From contig JAMOSA010000250.1 in assembly GCA_027063325.1 (NCBI GenBank), positions 1-6,955 on the forward strand: DNA of 6,955 bases, read 5' to 3'. The notes beneath the pieces were generated by a model that did no database searches, had not been told where the DNA came from, and saw only the letters and a program-made list of their open reading frames with translations. The stretch's first letter is position 1. Every line of letters begins with the position of its first letter. Of the stretch, positions 1 to 6,373 are shown piece by piece. Both the position numbers and the translations under genes were made by a program. Source of the stretch: Campylobacteraceae bacterium (GTDB lineage: Bacteria > Campylobacterota > Campylobacteria > Campylobacterales > Sulfurovaceae).

Positions 1-110
1 TATTTATAATTGTTTATAATATCTAGTGCCATTTTAGTTTTATCTATATAGATATAGTTATCTTCTCTTATCTCTTTAAAGGTTTGTATGCCAATTGGGA
101 GTTTTTGCAT
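1..110 (-). CDS. AAA-ATPase-like / PD-(D/E)XK nuclease family protein, N-terminal fragment
   Basis: Partial gene: the start codon and first 36 codons are present and the rest lies beyond the left edge. The translation begins MQKLPIGIQTFKEIRED and continues NYIYIDKTKMALDII. The pattern LPIGIQxFxxIRExxYxYxDKT is the typical opening of the 'AAA-ATPase-like' domain, which in full-length proteins of about 500 residues is followed by a DUF1703 PD-(D/E)XK nuclease-like domain. Neither the Walker motifs nor the nuclease residues are inside the window, so the assignment rests on the N-terminal signature alone. The ATG is supported by an AAGGA ribosome binding site at 117-121, six bases upstream. The family often occurs in many copies per genome and its role is not well established. 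It is transcribed away from the arsC-luxS cluster and is probably unrelated to it. Confidence 0.8.
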   Translation of the reverse strand, partial: MQKLPIGIQTFKEIREDNYIYIDKTKMALDIINNYK

Positions 111-135
111 AAGAGATCCTTTTGGGGTTTTGGGT

Positions 136-144
136 ATTTTAGCA
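136..144 (-). promoter_or_regulatory. Putative extended -10 promoter for the leftward AAA-ATPase-like gene
   Basis: On the minus strand the bases read TGCTAAAAT, an extended -10 element about 25 bases before the start codon. The same nonamer precedes topA at 6518-6526. A TATAAT lies slightly further upstream (148-153, minus) and is an alternative. No good -35 box is visible, which is common in Campylobacterota. Pattern-based only. Confidence 0.4.
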
Positions 145-162
145 TAGATTATAAAAGAGGCT

Positions 163-190
163 TTGGAAAAAAGTTTATTATGCGTATAAT
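163..190 (+). promoter_or_regulatory. Putative sigma70 promoter of the arsC-luxS operon
   Basis: TTGGAA (163-168), a 16-base spacer and a perfect TATAAT (185-190) lie just upstream of arsC. Transcription would start near 197 and leave a short leader carrying the AAAGG ribosome binding site (201-205). It is the only convincing promoter seen in front of the four plus-strand genes, so it probably serves them all. Confidence 0.5.
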
Positions 191-213
191 TATATTTCAA
201 AAAGGTTTATATT

Positions 214-633
214 ATGAAAAAAGAGATACTCATATTGTGTACTGGAAATAGTTGCCGATCTATTATGGCAGAAGCTTTGGTAGAACACTATATCAAAGAT
301 TTTGTTTTTGTTGAGAGTGCTGGTGTAAACCCTTTGGGTGAGGTAAATCCAGAGGCAAAAAGAGTACTAAAATCCAAAGGATTATGGCAAGATAAGTATC
401 ACTCAAAGAGTATAGATGAGTTTTTGGATAAAGAGTTTGATTTGGTAGTTACAGTGTGTGATAATGCAAAAGAGAGTTGCCCCAATTTTGAAAATGCAAA
501 AGAGTATCTACATATGAGTTTTGATGATCCCTCTGGCAAAGAGTATAGTGAATATCAAAAGTGTTTTGAACTTATCAAAAAAGATTTGCTTCCATCTATT
601 ACAAAAAGATTGGGATTGGATATAATACTCTAA
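214..633 (+). CDS. arsC: Thioredoxin-coupled arsenate reductase (low-molecular-weight phosphatase fold)
   Basis: Cytoplasmic enzyme predicted to reduce arsenate to arsenite. The 139-residue protein has the P-loop CTGNSCRS, with nucleophile Cys9 and Arg15 (CX5R). It also has the TVCDNAKESCP segment with Cys82 and Cys89, and the DDPSGK motif at 104-109 carrying the Asp-Pro pair. The three-cysteine relay 9/82/89 matches the Staphylococcus pI258-type ArsC family (Cys10/82/89) and argues against a plain tyrosine phosphatase, which lacks the Cys82/Cys89 pair. Length is normal for the family. The ATG follows AAAGG by eight bases. It is the first gene of a tight cluster; luxS begins 16 bases after its stop. 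No arsR, arsB, acr3 or arsM is present nearby, so it is an orphan here and its arsenite must be exported by something encoded elsewhere. Strong motif evidence; physiological substrate inferred. Confidence 0.9.
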   Translation: MKKEILILCTGNSCRSIMAEALVEHYIKDFVFVESAGVNPLGEVNPEAKRVLKSKGLWQDKYHSKSIDEFLDKEFDLVVTVCDNAKESCPNFENAKEYLHMSFDDPSGKEYSEYQKCFELIKKDLLPSITKRLGLDIIL

Positions 634-649
634 AAAAAAGGATAATATT

Positions 650-1165
650 ATGCCTATGTTAGATAGTTTTATGGTGGATCATACCAAGATGCCAGCACCA
701 GCAGTTAGGGTAGCAAAGGTTATGAAGAGTCCCTTGGGTGATACAATTACAGTATTTGATTTGAGATTTTGTAAACCAAACAAAGAGATAATGGGTGAGA
801 GGGGTATTCATACACTAGAGCATCTGTTTGCTGGATTTATGAGAGAGCATCTAAATAGTGATAGTGTTGAGATTATAGATATATCTCCAATGGGTTGTAG
901 GACTGGATTTTATATGTCGCTTTTGGGAACTCCTAGCGAGATAGAGGTTGCCAAAGCTTGGGAGAAGTCTATGATAGATGTACTCAATGTAAAATCCCAA
1001 GATGATATACCAGAACTCAATATATATCAGTGTGGTAGTTGCAAAATGCACTCACTCAAAGAGGCTCAAACAATAGCACAAAATGTTATAGATAGGGGTA
1101 TAGGAGTGATGGATAACAAAGAGTTGGAGTTGGATTTATCAAAAGTAGAGGGGGCATCGTGCTAA
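650..1165 (+). CDS. luxS: S-ribosylhomocysteine lyase (LuxS, AI-2 synthase)
   Basis: Cleaves S-ribosylhomocysteine to homocysteine and 4,5-dihydroxy-2,3-pentanedione. This closes the activated methyl cycle and gives the precursor of the AI-2 signal. The 171 residues are full length for the family. The metal site is complete: HTLEH at 54-58 supplies His54, catalytic Glu57 and His58, and the CGSC segment at 128-131 supplies Cys128. The catalytic cysteine is Cys83 in the SPMGCRTGFY segment, and Arg39 in FDLRF matches the substrate-pocket arginine. The start codon follows AAGGA (638-642) by seven bases. The gene sits 16 bases after arsC, and its last seven bases (GTGCTAA) overlap the start of the next gene, so the two are probably translationally coupled. 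No mtn/pfs nucleosidase, which makes its substrate, is in the window. Confidence 0.98.
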   Translation: MPMLDSFMVDHTKMPAPAVRVAKVMKSPLGDTITVFDLRFCKPNKEIMGERGIHTLEHLFAGFMREHLNSDSVEIIDISPMGCRTGFYMSLLGTPSEIEVAKAWEKSMIDVLNVKSQDDIPELNIYQCGSCKMHSLKEAQTIAQNVIDRGIGVMDNKELELDLSKVEGASC

Positions 1166-1464
1166 TAGCAATACCTGTAGATAAACCAGACTCAAATGAG
1201 GCTCTTATTACAACCCAAATAGAAGCCAACTGTTGGGCAGTAGTCTCTTTTGAGGAGGGTAAAATAGAGAGTATAGAGTTTTATAAAACTTTGCAAGAGG
1301 CTGATATTGATTGGTTGGATTTTGTGGTACTAAAAAACAAGTTTGAAAATTATCTCAACTTTATGGAAGAGGGGAGTATGGTACTTGTAGTAAGAGACCA
1401 AGATAGTATAGAGGAGATTATAGAAGCATTTAAATTCAAAGAGTTAGATGAGATAGGTTTGTAG
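1159..1464 (+). CDS. Small NifX-like (dinitrogenase cofactor biosynthesis fold) protein, function unknown
   Basis: A 101-residue protein that I do not recognise as a named gene. Its layout follows the NifX/NafY/NifB-C-terminal fold: an opening strand LIAIPVDKP, then WAVVSFEEGKIESIEFY (residues 26-42), a DFVVLKNKF strand (54-62), and an end GSMVLVVRDQDSIEEIIEAFKFKELDEIG resembling the usual 'GI-V-vv-----sveeAi-af--geL-ei' close. It has a single cysteine (Cys25) and no cluster of metal ligands. The start is GTG at 1159, chosen because the conserved first strand begins right after it and a G-rich ribosome binding site (AGAGGGGG, 1147-1154) lies four bases upstream. It overlaps the luxS end by seven bases and is followed after six bases by the aminotransferase. 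There are no nitrogenase genes here, so a nif role is not implied; a small-ligand or metal-cofactor binding role is only a guess. Confidence 0.72.
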   Translation: MLIAIPVDKPDSNEALITTQIEANCWAVVSFEEGKIESIEFYKTLQEADIDWLDFVVLKNKFENYLNFMEEGSMVLVVRDQDSIEEIIEAFKFKELDEIGL

Positions 1465-1470
1465 TATATT

Positions 1471-2586
1471 ATGCCAAGAGATGCAAATATAGCTCCATTT
1501 AGAGTAATGGATTTGGTAGCAAAAGCAAAAGAGTATCCAAATGCTATACATTTTGAGATAGGTGAACCCGATTTGCCACCTAGCCCCAGAGTAACAAAAG
1601 CACTCCAAAGGGCAGTTACAAACCAACAGTATAGTTATACACCAACTTTGGGATTATTGGAGCTTAGGCAAAAGATAGCAGAGCATTATAGATACTTTTA
1701 TAAAGTTGCAGTAGATATAGAGCAGATTTTGATAACTCCTGGTACAAGTATAGCATTTATGGTAGCTTATCAATTGCTTTTGCAACCAAACCAAAGATTA
1801 GGAATTAGTGATCCTTCATATCCATGTTATAAGAATTTTGCATATATGGTAGATGCTACACCCATATTTATACCAGTATCTCCAAGAGATAACTATATGC
1901 TAAATACAAAAGATATACAGAGTGCAAATGTAGATGTAGTACATATATCCTCTCCTTCCAATCCTACAGGTACTATATACTCTAGCAAAAGACTCAAAGA
2001 TATAGCCCTCTATTGCAAAAATAGTAATATAGGCTTTATCTCTGATGAATTGTATCATGGTCTTGTATATAGTTCTATATCTCCATCTACTGCGATTGAA
2101 TTTAGTAGTGAAGCTATAGTAATAAATGGTTTTTCCAAATACTTTTGTATGCCTGGTATGAGAATAGGGTGGATGATTTTGCCAAAAAGACTCATAAGAA
2201 GAGCAGAGATTATTGCCCAAAATCTATATATATCAGCCCCAACACTTAGTCAATATGCAGCACTTGAAGCATTTGATTATGACTATTTGGAGGGTATCAA
2301 AGATACCTTTAGAGCAAGAAGAGACTTTTTATATACACACTTGAGCAGACTATTTGATATACAAACCAAACCAGAGGGAGCCTTTTATTTATGGTGTGAT
2401 ATATCCAAATATAGCAATAATTCATTGGAGTTTGCAAATAGAGTACTAAAAGATATCCAAGTAGCCATAACACCAGGTATAGATTTTGGCATACACCAAA
2501 CAGATAGATTTGTCAGATTCTCATACACCAAAGATATATCACACCTAAAAGAGGGAGTTGAGAGGCTAAAGAGATATTTACAGTAG
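1471..2586 (+). CDS. Class I/II pyridoxal-phosphate-dependent aminotransferase
   Basis: Fold-type I PLP enzyme, 371 residues, that moves an amino group between an amino acid and a 2-oxoacid in the cytoplasm. Family motifs occur in order: APFRVMDLVAKAKE at the N terminus, FEIGEPDLPPSP (28-39), the YSYTPTLGLLELR region (54-66), SPSNPTG (161-167, with Asn164), SDELYHGL (191-198, with Asp192 and Tyr195), the Schiff-base lysine Lys223 in NGFSKYFCMPGMRIGW with Arg231, and Arg349 in RFVRFSY, which should bind the substrate carboxylate. This is the aspartate/aromatic aminotransferase-like group; substrate cannot be fixed from sequence alone. The start lies six bases after the previous stop and has no strong ribosome binding site (only TAGG at 1454-1457), so translation is probably coupled to the upstream gene. 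It is the last gene of the plus-strand cluster. Confidence 0.93.
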   Translation: MPRDANIAPFRVMDLVAKAKEYPNAIHFEIGEPDLPPSPRVTKALQRAVTNQQYSYTPTLGLLELRQKIAEHYRYFYKVAVDIEQILITPGTSIAFMVAYQLLLQPNQRLGISDPSYPCYKNFAYMVDATPIFIPVSPRDNYMLNTKDIQSANVDVVHISSPSNPTGTIYSSKRLKDIALYCKNSNIGFISDELYHGLVYSSISPSTAIEFSSEAIVINGFSKYFCMPGMRIGWMILPKRLIRRAEIIAQNLYISAPTLSQYAALEAFDYDYLEGIKDTFRARRDFLYTHLSRLFDIQTKPEGAFYLWCDISKYSNNSLEFANRVLKDIQVAITPGIDFGIHQTDRFVRFSYTKDISHLKEGVERLKRYLQ

Positions 2587-2663
2587 TATATATATTATTG
2601 CTAAATCCATTCTACCTCTATTTGTTTTACTAAATAAGTATCAGATGAGTTTTGGATAGGAAG

Positions 2664-2683
2664 TCCCAAGCAGGAGCTTGGGA
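2664..2683 (-). terminator. Perfect 8-bp hairpin between convergent genes, possible terminator
   Basis: TCCCAAGC and GCTTGGGA form a perfect eight-base stem around an AGGA loop. The hairpin lies 11 bases beyond the stop of the minus-strand surface-protein gene and about 77 bases beyond the stop of the plus-strand aminotransferase. No real T-tract follows on either strand (ATATATAT on plus, CTTCCTATCC on minus), so it is not a textbook intrinsic terminator. It may be a weak bidirectional terminator or a 3'-end stabilising structure. The rest of the 2587-2694 gap shows nothing else. Confidence 0.5.
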
Positions 2684-2694
2684 ATATATATGAA

Positions 2695-4719
2695 TTAAGC
2701 TATAGTAATAAAAATATCGTTATTCTCATATTCTACTGTATCAGGAGTATCAGCATCACTATTTATTTCAAGTGTAATAGTTTGAACTTCTCCTATAGCA
2801 CTATCAAAGTATGTTAATTTTTCTTTTTGTTCATTATCTTCACATAGATGAAATTCACCAGCTTGATCAACTTCATTGGCATTAGCCACTTTCGCCCATG
2901 CTTGAGAACCTTTTAATACTAATTTTCCACCATCTTTAAAGCCAGTAATTTTACTAAGACCATCAATAGGTTTTATAGTTAATTTATTGGCATAGTCATC
3001 TTTTAGAAGAATTGTCTCTATACTCTTTATTGTAGCACTACTTAAATCTAAATCAGCATCAATATCATTTTCTTTTGCATCAAGAGTATCACTACCATCT
3101 CCACCATCTATCGTTGGATTTGAGTCTATTGCATCGGCGGCTTTTAGTCTAATAGTATCGCCACCATCACCAGTTTTTACCTCTGTTGTCCCTTTTGCTA
3201 TTGTAATATCATCAGTACCACTGCCACTATAGATTTTGGATACTGTACCATCAGCAGTATATTTTAACTCATTATTACCATTACCCAAATATAGTGTATC
3301 AATCTTTGCATTGGCATTATCTACAGTAGTTTTATCATCACCTTTACCAGCGTTGATAGTTGTAGCAACACTTGATACCATAATCGTATTGTTACCATTA
3401 TCAACATCTAAAGTTTTTAATTTTGAGTCAGTTAATTTAATTGTATCATCTCCATCGCCAGTCTTTAAAGTTTGTGTATTTTTAGTATTTACATCTATAA
3501 AATTGCTTCCATCACCAGTTGTTATATTTTTGGCATTAATATCCATTGTTGCAACTGGATTAGCAACATCTGTTCCAAACTTACCTTTCAATCCAGATAA
3601 ATCTACACTATCAATTAGAGTATTTAGTTTTAGGGTTTTTAATCCACCTGCTCCATCGATTTTGACATCTTTTATTGTATTACTTTTAATTTCCAAATTA
3701 GATTCAGTTTTATTGATAGTAGCTTTGAAGTTTTCAATACCATTAGCTTCTAATGTAAGTTTATTGTTAGTATCTACAATAAAACTTTGTGTATCATTAT
3801 TGCCACTAACTACACTTGAATCATAATCTAATGTAACTGTTTTATCAGCAACACCTAAATTAATCTTTAGTGTCTCAAGAATATTGTCTATTTTATCTTT
3901 TGTTGTAGTTGCGTTACCATCGCTTCCCAAAGTTATATTTGCACCAGCAGTAATCTCTACATCTTTTATGGATTTATCAAAATCAGCAAAGTTGATATGA
4001 GACTCTCCTGTAACACCCAATACAAGTTTTTCTACATTTTTTACAGTAGCTTGTCCAGTAGTACCATTTATACCAGTAAGTTTGAGTGTATCATAACCAT
4101 CTTTTCCATCTATTGTATCACCAGCTTGAAAATTATCAAATGTTCCTGTTATTGTATCTTTGGCATCAGTACCCTTTATTGTATCTTTTTCATTAGTTAG
4201 ACTAAATGAGTGTAGAGCATCATCCCAGATTTGAATTTGAGTTTTTGCACTCTCAACTGTAGATGGGTCTGCTGTTATGTTTTCCATGATACTTTTTGCT
4301 TTTTCTAGATCATTTAGACCAGAGTCAGCAAAATCTAATGCTACTTCAGCTTTGTTTTCCAAAATAGTTTTATCTTTGCCAAGGCTTGTATCTTGAGCAC
4401 CATTAACAACTGCTATTATCATTTCGCTTCTTGGGATATTGCCACTGTCAATCTCTTTTGCCCAATATACCAATCCTTCATCATCTGCATCTCTACCAAA
4501 TAGATTGTTATATATAGCATTGATAAATTGAGCTGTAGTCAGTGTGTCTGGATATTTCTCTTTGGTTTCATCTTGATCAAAAAAACTCTGAGAGATTTGC
4601 TCTAGGCTCCAGCCATCTTTTTCTACCTTGTTTACCCAATACTCCAATCCAGCTGCATCTGGTGCCCTGTTGAAAAATGCTACATATAGCTTTGCTACGG
4701 CTTCTTTTGTTGTTGCCAT
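2695..4719 (-). CDS. Secreted or S-layer-like protein with DUF4214 domains and degenerate RTX-type repeats
   Basis: A 674-residue acidic protein rich in Thr, Asp, Asn, Lys and Gly with one cysteine (Cys625). Residues 5-50 (VAKLYVAFFNRAPDAAGLEYW) and 63-107 (FINAIYNNLFGRDADDEGLVYW) are two DUF4214 units. Residues 173-235 contain a common calcium-binding surface-protein segment: DTIKGTDAKDTITG, then FQAGDTIDGKDGYDTLKL. A long beta-rich middle leads to seven Gly/Asp motifs at 420-548, for example GDGDDTIKL, GNGNNELKY, GDGGDTIRL and GGDGSDTLD. The C terminus ends in short hydrophobic strands (DIFITIA). There is no N-terminal signal peptide or membrane segment. Together this suggests type I secretion with an uncleaved C-terminal signal and a role as surface-layer or adhesin-like protein. 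No type I transporter genes lie nearby. The ATG follows AAGGAG by six bases, and the gene has its own promoter. Domain reading is good; function is inferred. Confidence 0.88.
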   Translation of the reverse strand: MATTKEAVAKLYVAFFNRAPDAAGLEYWVNKVEKDGWSLEQISQSFFDQDETKEKYPDTLTTAQFINAIYNNLFGRDADDEGLVYWAKEIDSGNIPRSEMIIAVVNGAQDTSLGKDKTILENKAEVALDFADSGLNDLEKAKSIMENITADPSTVESAKTQIQIWDDALHSFSLTNEKDTIKGTDAKDTITGTFDNFQAGDTIDGKDGYDTLKLTGINGTTGQATVKNVEKLVLGVTGESHINFADFDKSIKDVEITAGANITLGSDGNATTTKDKIDNILETLKINLGVADKTVTLDYDSSVVSGNNDTQSFIVDTNNKLTLEANGIENFKATINKTESNLEIKSNTIKDVKIDGAGGLKTLKLNTLIDSVDLSGLKGKFGTDVANPVATMDINAKNITTGDGSNFIDVNTKNTQTLKTGDGDDTIKLTDSKLKTLDVDNGNNTIMVSSVATTINAGKGDDKTTVDNANAKIDTLYLGNGNNELKYTADGTVSKIYSGSGTDDITIAKGTTEVKTGDGGDTIRLKAADAIDSNPTIDGGDGSDTLDAKENDIDADLDLSSATIKSIETILLKDDYANKLTIKPIDGLSKITGFKDGGKLVLKGSQAWAKVANANEVDQAGEFHLCEDNEQKEKLTYFDSAIGEVQTITLEINSDADTPDTVEYENNDIFITIA
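3076..3462 (-). repeat. Seven degenerate RTX-like Gly/Asp motifs spaced about 18-22 residues
   Basis: Within the surface protein, GxGxD-type motifs begin near residues 420, 439, 457, 478, 498, 516 and 538. Each is followed by a short strand such as DTIKL, NTIMV, DITI or DTIRL, and preceded by another strand (LKTLDV, IDTLYL, VSKIYS, TEVKT). Only one turn motif occurs per unit of about 20 residues, unlike the nine-residue tandem array of classical RTX toxins. Several copies have Asn replacing Asp (NGNNT, GNGNNE), which should weaken calcium binding. This is a protein-level repeat; the DNA copies have diverged. Confidence 0.75.
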
Positions 4720-4757
4720 TATAAACTCCTTGTTATGTCTTGTTGTGTTTGACTAAG

Positions 4758-4769
4758 TGTATGCATACA
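4758..4769. promoter_or_regulatory. Perfect 12-bp palindrome in the surface-protein gene leader
   Basis: TGTATGCATACA is a perfect palindrome. It lies about 7-18 bases downstream of the predicted start of the surface-protein transcript. Flanking AGTGT (4756-4760) and ACACT (4770-4774) give an alternative five-base stem. It could be an operator just behind the promoter or a small 5'-leader hairpin. No matching regulator is encoded in the window. Confidence 0.35.
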
Positions 4770-4782
4770 ACACTCAAGCGAA

Positions 4783-4811
4783 ATTATACATAAAAAAACT
4801 GAAAAAATCAA
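4783..4811 (-). promoter_or_regulatory. Putative sigma70 promoter of the surface-protein gene
   Basis: On the minus strand, TTGATT (4806-4811), a 17-base spacer and a perfect TATAAT (4783-4788) lie directly behind the leuA stop codon. Transcription would begin near 4776 and give a leader of about 57 bases ending in AAGGAG. This is the best promoter in the window by box match and spacing. It implies that the surface protein is transcribed independently of leuA and strongly. Confidence 0.6.
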
Positions 4812-4819
4812 ATTGCTTT

Positions 4820-6373
4820 TTATACTTTTACTCCACTTTCTCTCTTTTTAAACATTCCTGCCATCGATAGATAGCTATTTAATGCTCCAAGATATGCTTT
4901 TGCACTGGCTAACATTGTATCGATGCTGAGTCCGTGACCAATTACTGGTGGTTCATCATCATTGAAGGCTACCTGTACAGTCACACTGGCTAAGGCATCT
5001 TTGCCTTGGGATACTGATTTTACTTTGTAATCCATCAATCTGCCGTGTTGATTTGTGAGGCGATCTATGGTTTTGAATATAGCATCTATAGTGCCATCTC
5101 CAATACCTGCATCTATTATCTCTACACCTTTGTCATCACGAATCTTTACAGCTGCACTTGGTACTCCACCAGTTGAATCCATAAGCTGCAAAGAGACCAA
5201 TTCATACTTGGCTTTGATATTGGTCATTTGGCTTGTAACTATGGCTCTGAGATCATCATCATAGATCTCTTTTTTCTTGTCTGCTAACTCTTTGAAGCGT
5301 ACAAATGCTTCATCAATCTCATCTTTGGTTAGGCTAAAGCCTAGCTTTTTGAGTTTGTTGCTAAATGCAGCTCTGCCTGAGTGTTTGCCAAGTATTAGGG
5401 TATCTGTAGTATCTAGTCCAATATCAGATGGTGAGAATATCTCATAGGTTAGTTTGTTTTTGAGTACTCCATCTTGGTGTATGCCGCTTTCGTGTGCAAA
5501 AGCATTTTTGCCTACTATTGCTTTGTTTGGTTGTGGCTCTATACCTGTAATAGAGGCTATTAGTCTGCTAGTTGGATATATTTCGGTAGTATTTATAGCT
5601 GTATCTATAGAGTCAAATATATCTTTGCGTACCTTTAGGGCCATTACTATCTCTTCTAAGGCTGCATTACCAGCCCTTTCGCCAAGACCATTAATAGTAC
5701 ACTCTACTTGTCTTGCACCACTAAGTATTGCAGAGAGTGAATTGGCTACTGCCAATCCCAAATCATTATGGTTGTGGACAGATATTATAGCCCTGTTGCC
5801 TATAAATTCATACAACTCTTTGATACGAGATGCTACCTCTTGTGGCATTAGGATACCTACAGTATCTGGTATATTTATTGTAGTTGCTCCAGCTGTAATT
5901 GTTGCATCTATTATCTCTTTGAGAAATGCCATATCACTGCGTCCAGCATCTTCGCAACTAAACTCTATATCATCTGTAAATGTTTTGGCATACTCTACAG
6001 CCTCAATGGCTCTTTTTATCACTTCATCTGGTTTCATATGTAGTTTGTACTCCATATGTATGGGGCTTGTGGCTATAAATGTATGTATCCTTTTTTTGGG
6101 AGCTTTTGAGATAGCATCTGCTGCTTTTTTTATATCACTCTCAATAGCTCTAGCCAAAGAGCATACAGTAGATTTTGTAACTCTTTGGGCGATTTTGTCT
6201 ATGGCATCAAAATCACCACGACTAGCAGCTGCAAAACCAGCCTCTATTACATCTACTCCAAGCTTTTCAAGCTGAGAGGCTATTTGGATCTTCTCTTCTG
6301 TATTCATAGAAGCCCCGGGGCTTTGTTCGCCATCTCTTAGGGTGGTATCAAATATTATTACTCTATCACTCAT
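4820..6373 (-). CDS. leuA: 2-isopropylmalate synthase
   Basis: Condenses acetyl-CoA with 2-oxoisovalerate to 2-isopropylmalate, the first committed and leucine-inhibited step of leucine synthesis. The 517 residues are typical of the long bacterial LeuA. The catalytic TIM barrel opens with FDTTLRDGEQSPGA (8-21, metal ligand Asp14), continues through NIPDTVGILMP (167-177) and the metal site SVHNHNDLGLA (198-208, His200 and His202), and includes NGLGERAGNAALEE (228-241). The subdomain motif GKHSGRAAF is at 329-337. The C-terminal regulatory domain, from about 385, includes TGGVPSAAVKI and the DAGIGDGTIDA segment expected for leucine feedback binding. The ATG is supported by AAGGA (6380-6384) six bases upstream. 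It stands alone, without leuB, leuC or leuD. A leucine-rich leader ORF ends on its start codon, and its promoter is divergent from topA. Identity is secure. Confidence 0.98.
   Translation of the reverse strand: MSDRVIIFDTTLRDGEQSPGASMNTEEKIQIASQLEKLGVDVIEAGFAAASRGDFDAIDKIAQRVTKSTVCSLARAIESDIKKAADAISKAPKKRIHTFIATSPIHMEYKLHMKPDEVIKRAIEAVEYAKTFTDDIEFSCEDAGRSDMAFLKEIIDATITAGATTINIPDTVGILMPQEVASRIKELYEFIGNRAIISVHNHNDLGLAVANSLSAILSGARQVECTINGLGERAGNAALEEIVMALKVRKDIFDSIDTAINTTEIYPTSRLIASITGIEPQPNKAIVGKNAFAHESGIHQDGVLKNKLTYEIFSPSDIGLDTTDTLILGKHSGRAAFSNKLKKLGFSLTKDEIDEAFVRFKELADKKKEIYDDDLRAIVTSQMTNIKAKYELVSLQLMDSTGGVPSAAVKIRDDKGVEIIDAGIGDGTIDAIFKTIDRLTNQHGRLMDYKVKSVSQGKDALASVTVQVAFNDDEPPVIGHGLSIDTMLASAKAYLGALNSYLSMAGMFKKRESGVKV

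Noticed and set aside
214..633. Reading the arsC gene as a low-molecular-weight protein tyrosine phosphatase
   Set aside because: The CX5R loop alone would allow it, but the Cys82/Cys89 pair in VCDNAKESC and the DDPSGK context match arsenate reductase instead.
3076..3462. DNA tandem repeat or CRISPR-like array
   Set aside because: The periodicity exists only at protein level; the nucleotide copies are too diverged and are within a continuous coding frame.
3236..3826. 196-codon open frame on the plus strand opposite the surface-protein gene
   Set aside because: It is antisense to a well-supported gene, has a Ser/Leu/Val-heavy composition produced by the complementary Asp/Thr/Asn codons, and shows no family motif or ribosome binding site.
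5454..6275. 273-codon open frame on the plus strand opposite leuA
   Set aside because: It mirrors the conserved LeuA coding frame; the hydrophobic-looking product is a by-product of codon complementarity, with no ribosome binding site or recognisable domain.
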